Origin: Megalobrama amblycephala
Lineage: Eukaryota > Chordata > Actinopteri > Cypriniformes > Xenocyprididae
Assembly (NCBI RefSeq): GCF_018812025.1
Contig: NC_063045.1
Coordinates: 53,902,457 to 53,966,456, forward strand
Direction of reading: 5' to 3'
Length of the DNA stretch: 64,000 bases
The notes beneath the pieces are model-generated. The model was not told the origin of the DNA and did no database searches. It worked only from the letters and a program-made list of their open reading frames with translations. Numbering within the stretch: position 1 is the first letter of the stretch; the number at the start of each line of letters is the position of its first letter. Position numbers and translations under genes: made by a program. Of the stretch, positions 36,231-64,000 are shown one piece after another.

Positions 36231-36439
36231 TAGACAAGCTTACACTGCACAACATGCATGTGGAAACTCAGTTATGCTGCAGTGAAGCGGCTCATGCATG
36301 GAGAGAATCAGAATGAATATGTTGCCATTTAAAGTAGAGCGCATGTCTAGTCATTTATGTATAAAATAGATAGATAAATGATACTGAAACGTCTTAAGAA
36401 ATAAGACAAGATAAAAATGGCACCTAAAGGGAATCCTGA

Positions 36440-36980
36440 GAAAAAAAAATTCTCTAATTCAGTAAATGGTGCAGAGGTTGTGCTGGGCGGTGGGTGGGGG
36501 GATAGAAAGATCCGAGGGGAATGTAAAGACTTGTGCAGCTCATGTGAAGACAGCAGGCAGCCCTGGAAAAAAACACTACCGGATACTGTGAGCGGGAACA
36601 ATACAGGCGCTTTAAAAATCACAGGGCTATTTGAGAAGAGATTGGAGCGTCTCAGATTCTTGGCTTTATTTGCCACCGAAATTTGTATTTCATGCCGCCT
36701 GTTGAGTTAATCATACCAGCACACTTTCTAGTAAGTTGCGTCTGTCGAGGGGATTTCTGTAAATGTATCAGGATAAACGAGCGTGCAGAGCTGGGGAAAA
36801 GCAGACTGGAGCTTTGGGTTAGTCGTGTCGCGGTGGCTGAGTCTAATGATGTGCTGTGGTTTTGGCAGTGACGAGTGACAGCTCCTGTATTCTGCAGCAT
36901 GCAAAGATCTGTGCTGAATCTGAAAACCACAGGCAGAGCCTGTGCAGACAAGAAAAGGAGCAAATTGTCTACAGATCACA
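36440..36980. promoter_or_regulatory. Unique island, candidate non-coding element
   Basis: Balanced, non-repetitive sequence with GAGTTAATCA and other homeodomain-like words and no exon structure. Function is inferred from composition only. Confidence 0.25.
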
Positions 36981-37182
36981 CTCTTGATAGAAGATCAGTA
37001 CTTAAAGAAATATACAAACGCTATTGTAATATTATAATTTTACAACAATCAACAATGGTTGATTATAGTTTAGTGGACATATAATTTTACCATTCAGAAT
37101 GAAGTATTTCAGAAAGCAGTTTCATAAATAATATGTGTGTGTGAATTTAAAAACCATTTACCTTGTTTGTGTGTGTATAAAT

Positions 37183-38215
37183 ACATATATGAGCCAAAAC
37201 ATTATGACCACCTGCCTAATATGCTGTTGGTCCTCCATGTGCTGCGAAAACAGCACCGACCCACCAAGGCATGGACTCCACTAGACCCCTGAAGGTGTGC
37301 TGTGTTATCTGGCAATAAGTTGTTAGCAGCAGATCCTTCAAGTCCTGTAGGTTTCGAGGTGGAGCCACCATGGATCGGACTTGTTTGTTCAGCACATCCT
37401 ACAGATGCTCGATTGAATTGAGATCAGGGGAATTTTGAGCTTTGAACTCTTCATCATGTTCCTCAAACCATTCCTGAACATGTGTGCAGTGTGGCAGGGG
37501 GCATTATCCTGCTGAATAAGGCCACTTGCACCAGGGAACACCATTGTCATGAAGGGGTGGACCTGGTCTGCAGCAGTGTTAGGTAGGTGGAATGTGTCAA
37601 ATTTACGTCCACGTGAATGGCCGGACCTAGAGTTTCCCAGCAGAACATTGCCAAGAGCATCACACTCCCTCCACCGGATTGTCATCGTCCCATCCTGTGG
37701 TGCCATCATTTCCCCAAATGGCGCGCACATACACGGGACTCCTCGGACCAGTCGACCTACTTCCAGTGCTCCAAGGTCCAGTTCCGACACTCCACGTGCC
37801 CACTGTAGGCGCTTTCGGTGATGGACAGGGGTCATCATAGGCACTCTGAGTGGTCTGTAGCTACGCAGCCCCATTGTGACACATTCCTCCCATAACCATC
37901 ATTAAAAATTTTGTGCCACAGTAGACCTTCTGTTGGCTCAGACCAGATGGGATAACCTTCATTGCCCTCATGCATTGAAGTTGCCGGTTTGCAGTTTGTC
38001 CCTCCTCTAAAAACTGTTGGTAAATTCTCATCATTGCTGACTGGGATCAACTCAAAAGCCTTGCTGTTTCAGAGAGACCCAGTCGTCTTGCCATAACAAT
38101 TTGGTCCTTGTCAAAGTTGCTCAGATCTTTATTCCTGCCCATTTCTCGTGCATCCAACATGTTGATTACGAGAACTGATTGTTTGCTTACCAACTAATCT
38201 ACCCAGATCTTAATA
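37183..38215 (-). mobile_element. Decayed Tc1-like transposon, minus strand
   Basis: Left end has GAGCCAAAACATTATGACCA, as in a Tc1 family whose members end TCATAATGTTTTGGCTC. Minus-strand frames show MGLRSYRPLRVPMM near 37870 and FPGASGLIQQDNAPCHTA near 37530, the second catalytic aspartate region. The rest is frameshifted and the right terminus is unclear. The 7866 copy is a relative, not a recent duplicate. Confidence 0.82.
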
Positions 38216-38921
38216 TGTGGTCTTGTTAGGAGATGATTTTTGTAATATACATGAAAATTATAATATACGTGACATTAAAATGTGTATAAATCACTTGTGT
38301 TTTTTTAAAGTAACACTGTCCAGCTGCGACACCCGCAGGTAAAATTACAGCGGGACGCTGCGTCTCTCGTGCCTCCCCTGAGCCTATTGACTTTAAACAG
38401 ACCCCCTAAAGTATGCTGTGGGTTTAGTGGGGGGTAATTGAGAATGAATGGGGGAAAGTCACGTGAGAGGAGGCAATGCCTCATCACGCTATGCTTGGAT
38501 GTGATTGGTTATGATTGGCTACGATTGGTTCACGCATCTTGTTTTTGTCCTTTGTTCCATATTGTTACTGCCATTAGTTGTTATTTTGGAATAAATGTGA
38601 AAATGCTTAAAACACTAACTTGATGAAATTTATGCTTGGTTTTAATAAAAAAGAACATTAATTATATTGTTAATGTAGAAATACAAAATAGAATTGCATT
38701 TGGTTTCTTTTGTTTCTTTTTTTTTTTTTTTTTGATGTAGGCTAATGTAATGTTTATTTAACCAGGAAAATGTCACAACACAATTGTCTAGTTAATAATA
38801 ATAAATATTACATTAGTTTATTTGTATATTTTTAATATAATAAAATAAATTGTTACATACATACACACACACATATATAATACTGCAGTAGTAATTGTCT
38901 AGTTAATAATAATAAATGCCA

Positions 38922-38994
<73 letters not shown>

Positions 38995-40249
38995 TTACAA
39001 ACTATTATTATTAATTGTCTAGGTTATAATAATAATAATAAATACCACATTCATTTATTTTTATTTTTAATTGCATATACAAATTGTTCAAAAACATCAA
39101 GTTTTTTGTGTTATTATTAGACAGAACATAGGCTACACAAAACTAATTAAAGGTTAATGTTTTTCATGAAAACGCAATGAGTCGCCCCAATGCCTCACTG
39201 CGCAGGAGGCAAATGCTCTGATTTGTCAAGGTCAATTAATGAAGCCAGCTTAAGGGACAAAAAAAAAAAAAAAAAAACCCTCACATGCCCTCAGGGGTTC
39301 TGAATCCTAACAGAAACCGCATTAAATGACATGAATTCATGTCCTCCAATTAAGATCATTTAGAGGAAGTTGTCATACACAACTGTGATGTTACTGTTAC
39401 CTTCATTCCTTGCTGTTCATTTTTACTTTATGTATAGTGTGCAATTCCTAACAAAAAGAAATTCAAGAACTTGCCACATGCTATTTCATATTTTTTTCAC
39501 AGTCATGTTTCATTCATCTCAACATTTAGTAATACATTTTTAAAATCAAAAGTTGTATCTGTTAACATTATGCACTGTGAACATGAACATTTTTATTAAT
39601 GTTAACATTAACTATTAACATTAACAAATGTTAATAAATGCTGTAAAAATATATTAATGTAAATTATATTTTGCTCATTCTTAGTTTATGTTAGTTAATG
39701 CAGTTATTGTCAAGTGTTGCAAAAAATCTTTAAATAAATGTCCAGTGGTGTAACTAAATTAAAGTAAAATAAATTAGCAAATTTTTCCTTGCACTTTGAA
39801 CACGTGTGAACTTAATAAAAAATTTCAATTTTTTTTTAATTATTTTATATTTAATTTAAAATAAATTTTAATGAATATCAAGTTAACATTTTTTTTTTTT
39901 TGCCTGAACAAAACATACATTTTCATTAAGAAAAAAAAAAAAAAAAAAAAAGTTTTTATTGGCAGTCCTCTCTTATGCTTATCTTGTCACATGACAACAA
40001 GATGGCTTCCTTTTAATGAGGCTTTTTTCTTTATTACAATATCCAGACAGTTACACACCTAGATTTTTTACTTGCCACACACACACAATTTAAATAACAT
40101 TTATCATGTTTGTATCATTTACATTTTTAATGTATTTTTTAACAAAGTAATAGCTTGAACCTCACATAATTGACCCTAATTTGTTGCATGTGAGTGATGG
40201 CGCTTAATGATCACATGATTTTTTAGGTTTTTTTTTTTTTTTTTTTTTT
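38216..40249. other. AT-rich intergenic DNA upstream of dscam
   Basis: Holds a TA microsatellite at 38927-38992, a GTTAACATTA-type repeat copy at 39510-39720, and poly-A or poly-T runs at 39260, 39935 and 40226. No gene seen. Confidence 0.5.
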
Positions 40250-40907
40250 TTTGGTGTGCTTGGACTCTCTCTTTAAGAGCAGCACCCCTGCACCTTTAAG
40301 GCTGCAGAGGAGAGAGAGAGAGAGAATGAGAGAGTGAGGGGGGTGTTGTGTTGTGTGATGCTCTGGTGCTGATGCTGAGCTCTGGAGTGATCAGTGCAGC
40401 AGGGGAAGATGCGCGTGCTTGCTGACTGCTGGACGGTGCGAGGTGGTGAAGAGGGATGTTGCTCTGAGTACAGCTAACAGCCATCATCTCTATCCCTTCA
40501 CGCGCTGGAGTTTCAGAGCTTTTTCTTTTTAATTTCTTTTTCGTTCTTTTTTTTCTTTTCTGTAAACTTTCCGATATGATTTTTAATCATTAATAATTCA
40601 GTGGATTTACTTTCCCGCTGTTTATTTCTTGTACGAGACTACACCTGTGCGCAGTGCCCCTCAGTAAGCACGCGCTCTGACTCAGCATCGCACCTGCCCG
40701 CCGCTCACCGTCTCGCGCCACAGCTGGATCTCAGCTCGGAGACAATCAGCCTGGGAGCGCACGCGAGCGAGAGCTCTGGTTCATATGCATCCCTTTCACT
40801 GGAACTACTAATTACAGATATTCATATTCCTGCGCAACGGTTTTTTGGAGGAAAAGTGTGCAGTGGGCAAAGAAAAATCTTAGTTGGGAGATTGAAAGGA
40901 GCGGGGC
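40250..40907 (+). promoter_or_regulatory. dscam: Probable dscam promoter and 5' UTR
   Basis: Composition turns GC-richer just before the dscam start. It contains a GA tract (40308-40340), E-box-like and homeodomain-like words and no open dscam-frame extension. A short upstream frame is at 40785-40811. The transcription start cannot be placed from sequence alone. Confidence 0.45.
40785..40811 (+). other. Short upstream open reading frame (8 codons) before dscam
   Basis: ATG at 40785, stop TAA at 40809-40811, encoding MHPFHWNY, 97 bases before the dscam ATG. If the transcript starts upstream, this could lower translation of the main frame. Confidence 0.3.
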
Positions 40908-60697
<19,790 letters not shown>

Positions 60698-62364
60698 GTA
60701 GGACACTGGATGCTTGTCTGCATATTTTGAGCTCGACCTTCTAAGGATGCAGTATTATCTTACTTAAAGCAATAGTTGGCCAGTCATCTCATGCTGTTCC
60801 AGACCGGTTTGCCTCTGTGTCCACTCGTTTCTATATAATGAAAGTGAATGGGGACTCAAATGTCACTGACGTCAATGCTGCCATATTTGATTTGAGAGCT
60901 ACATTCCCCCAGTTATTGTGGTGCATTAGTGTAGTGCATGAGTCATATGAAGCTTTTTATGATATTTTCATGGTGCTTTTTGGACCTTGACAGATCTAGT
61001 CAACAATCACTTTCAACATACTGGCCAGGACATTTTTCTAACATTCAATTTTGTGATCCATAGAATAAAGCAAGTTAAACAGATTTTCAACATGAAGTTA
61101 AGTAAATTACAACATTTTGAGGTGAACTATTCTGCACTATGTGTGATTTCAAAACACGTACAGGCGTCTCTGAGGATCAGCGCTTTTGACGGTCCTAAGC
61201 AAATTTTAACCAATTACAGTTTTGAGTCCTTGCTTTTTTTGGTTTCCCATCAGTTTAACAAGCTCAAGCCTGCTCTTGAAAACACATCCACATCTTCAAG
61301 TCATTTCTTGTCCTGTTGGTGACAACGTGAGATTTATTAGTCTCTAACTTGGCATGCTGTCACAGTAACGCTCTTATAAAGAGCTCCTCTCTCAGCTCAC
61401 GGCTGTCTAATCCTGAAGAAGTGGACGATGGCAGTCGTGTCACCGAGATTCACTGTACTGACCTACTTCCCTTCCAGAGGCAGCGCGGTTTTGAAAATCC
61501 GTATCAGCTAAATGGAACACTTGTCTACACAACTGTTTCCTTCCCTCAGGGCTGTCGGCTCGTTTTATGGGGCATTTAGCAAATTCAATAAAGAATCAAA
61601 AGTCGTTTAGACTGGGGAGCGAGCGGGGACATTTTCCATAGATGTGTCGCAATTTTCTGTACGGGTAAAAGATACCAATGAGATATATGAATCTTTTATT
61701 CATCTTTAGAGAGTAATGTGACAAATGCTCGCCTGCAGTCTAAATTACAGTCTTTAAATTCTTCAAACATCTCACGTCTGATGCTCAATCTCAATTTGTG
61801 TGCACATTATATTTCCTATATGAATGTTAGAGCCCAAGACGGGTCTATTTTAACATAGAAAAGGGAAAATGTGCAATGAATCTGACAGATGTCTGTCATT
61901 TAATAGTGGCTGTCACAAAACATTAGCTTGCCACTTGCCTGTGCGTATTTTCCATGCTAAATATTTAATAGGTAAAGCAATATTCCTGCAAACAAACACT
62001 GTTTAAACACAGTTCACTGCGTGTGGAACACTTTCACCTTTCCACAGAGGCTTTAGAGGGCATTTTGGAGGAATCTCTATGTGTGGGTGTGTTTGTGTGT
62101 GCACGTGATGTACTGTATATTTACTGATGGCCCCTCGAAAATTTTCTAAAACCTATTCTTCTGCTATATGCTATAAATAAATAAGCTTTCTAAGTGACTT
62201 CACACAAGTAAGAGTAAAGCTATACTTTTTTGTTATAAAATATTAATTTCTATCTGTATTTTTGTCTGGTGCATTTGGACTCCATCAAGTAATGAAACGT
62301 TTTTGTTTTCAAATGTTAGAATTCCACATATTTGATATTTGTACCATCTAAATTAATGTAACGT
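60698..62364. other. dscam intron 3, unique part
   Basis: A decayed repeat at 60765-60990, then largely unique sequence to 62100 (GC-richer at 61360-61570). No exon with matching phase and conserved dscam coding was found, so exon 4 lies further right. Confidence 0.4.
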
Positions 62365-63689
62365 TATGGAGTCAAATTAATGCCTTAAAGTTTTGCACAA
62401 AAATAAAGTTTTGCAAAACAAATAAAAGAATTGAGCAATAAAAAAATGTTTTGCAAACAAAAATAAAGAATTGCAAAGGAAAAATAAAGTATTGAGCGGA
62501 AAAAAAATAGGTTTTGCAAACAAAAATAATAAATTGCAAAATAAAATAAAGTAGTGCAAAAATAAAAATATAATCAATTAAAAAAAAATCAATGACAGCT
62601 GTAATCCTATTTTATCTTTGCCACATATTTTTCATGCTCAAACCTACTAAATCATTTGCAACGCTCATTTTATTCTGCGTTTCAGTCAAGCGTGCGCTCA
62701 CGATACCGGTTTTCTTTTGCGCTGCACTTTTCTGTGCGGAACTCTTTATGGCACTGGTTTGACGTGGGGGTGGAGTCAAGAAACGGGGGCACGCCTCCGC
62801 GAAATGCATAGGAGGGGAACGTAATCGGCCACAGGTGAAATAATTCTTTGACATGGTTAAAAATAATGAATGGTTTGTTTTTGTTGGTTTGTTTAGCATA
62901 TGTTGTCGCCGATTACGACCCCCTCCAATCCATTTCTTATAGTAATATGACCCGTTGCGCTCTGTCTCACTGCCTGTATCCACTTTTGTGTCCTTAAACA
63001 TTCGTTTTTTGGGGTTGACAGCTTATAAAAACTTATTTCTGGGTTTTTTAGCTTGTTAGCTGTACACCTTGTCACACAGCAGCTTTTAGGCATTGTTCTG
63101 TTTTTTGTAATGAGTCAGAAAAGACAAGAAAGCAGCCTGGAGACGGTTGGATTGTTTTTCCCCCGGTGGGCGTGGTTTTCAGATTATAATAAATGCCCTG
63201 TCTCTGTGCTTGATCTGTTCTGTTCCGATCTGCGTCTCCTGCCGATGACGTGTTTCGCGGGGGCGTGCCCCCGTTTCTTGACTCCACCCCCACGTCAAAC
63301 CAGTGCTATAAAGAGAACCGCACAGAAAAGTGCAGCGCAAAAGAAAACCGGTATCGTGAGCGCACGCTTGACTGAAACGCAGAATAAAATGAGCGTTGCA
63401 AATGATTTAGTAGGTTTGAGCATGAAAAATATGTGGCAAAGATAAAATAGAATTACAGCTGTCATTGATTTTTGTAATTGATTGTATTTTTATTTTTGCA
63501 CTACTTTATTTTATTTTGCAATTTATTATTTTTGTTTGCAAAACTTATTTTTTTCCGCTCAATACTTTATTTTTCCTTTGCAATTCTTTATTTTTGTTTG
63601 CAAAACATTTTTTTATTGCTCAATTCTTTTTTGTGTTTTGCAAAACTTTATTTTTGTGCAAAACTTTAAGGCATTAATTTGACTCCATA
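62365..63689. mobile_element. Element with 440-bp inverted arms around a THAP remnant
   Basis: Arms 62365-62804 and 63252-63689 are near-identical inverted copies, starting TATGGAGTCAAATTAATGCC and ending with its complement. TAACGT stands on both sides (62359-62364 and 63690-63695) as a likely target duplication. The 447-bp centre carries the THAP-like fragment. THAP domains occur in P-element and Kolobok transposases. The short duplication does not match TTAA, so P-like is the better but unproven guess. Confidence 0.85.
62893..63093 (-). pseudogene. Truncated THAP-type zinc finger, transposase remnant
   Basis: The frame from 63093 starts MPKSCCVTRCTANKLK and continues FYKLSTPKNE and RTQKWIQAVRQ. 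It has the N-terminal cysteine pair, the spacing and the invariant tryptophan of THAP domains. The distal Cys-His pair and AVPTIF-like end are absent, as is any catalytic domain. Probably what is left of a transposase first exon in a deleted element. Confidence 0.65.
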
Positions 63690-63784
63690 TAACGTCCATC
63701 TTAAATAATAATAATAATAATAAAAAAAACAAAACATAATTTAACTACATTAAGAAAATGTTCTGCTTGCCCATGCAAAACTCT

Positions 63785-63935
63785 CAGAAACACTCGGTGG
63801 TTGTTGCTAGGGTTTTCTGGGTGGTTGCTAAGGTAATCTGGGAGGTTCTAGGCTGTTGCTAATGTGATCTGGGAATTTGCTAGTTCTGGGTGATTTGGGT
63901 GGTTGCTAAGTTGATTTGGAGGTTACTAAGAAAAT
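63785..63935. repeat. Degenerate minisatellite
   Basis: Four to five diverged copies of a unit near TCTGGGTGGTTGCTAAGGT, spacing about 25-35 bases. Confidence 0.7.
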
Positions 63936-64000
63936 CTAAATGGCTGTTGTTAAATTTAACCCAATTCAAAAAAGCCCACCCTCAAGTCTTTAAATATGGC

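Noticed and set aside
62377..62577. Phe/Leu-rich frames in both arms of the THAP element (also 63465-63682)
   Set aside because: They arise from AT-rich repeats of TTTGCAA and AATAAA words; repetitive low-complexity translation, no gene.

Overview
The window looks like nuclear DNA of a cyprinid-type teleost fish. It has small exons in long AT-rich introns, four distinct Tc1/mariner-type transposons, many short inverted-repeat elements flanked by TTAA, long TA microsatellites, and two vertebrate genes that read clearly. No bacterial operon, CRISPR array, rRNA gene or functional tRNA gene was seen.

Layout. 1-3330: part of a Ty3/gypsy LTR retrotransposon on the minus strand (one open gag-pol frame running off the left edge, plus its 5' LTR). 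3331-8950: AT-rich spacer with small elements and a decayed Tc1-like copy. 8977-20642: a complete tmprss2-like gene on the plus strand. Thirteen coding exons splice in phase to about 496 residues: cytoplasmic tail, membrane anchor, LDL-receptor class A module, SRCR domain and trypsin-like protease with all catalytic residues. 20.7-40.2 kb: intergenic DNA with many repeats, several unique islands that may be regulatory, and a third Tc1 relic. 40250 to the right edge: 5' end of dscam on the plus strand. Exon 1 (signal peptide), exon 2 (Ig1) and exon 3 (start of Ig2) are present and the rest lies outside. Intron 1 (17.8 kb) holds a 4 kb satellite of about 215-bp units inside a terminal-inverted-repeat element, and several elements whose insertion can be reconstructed. 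Intron 3 holds a 1.3 kb element with 440-bp inverted arms around a broken THAP-type zinc finger.

The two genes do not act together in a pathway: one encodes a cell-surface serine protease, the other a neuronal adhesion receptor. Both orthologues lie on human chromosome 21q22, so their linkage here probably reflects old synteny with the intervening genes lost or moved. I found no convincing new biological system. The most interesting structures are the higher-order satellite with tRNA-like boxes inside a transposon-like shell, the THAP inverted-repeat element, and a tmprss2 intron that is about 93% transposon. Exon borders were set by hand from splice consensus and reading phase. Repeat family names are from recognition, not from a search.
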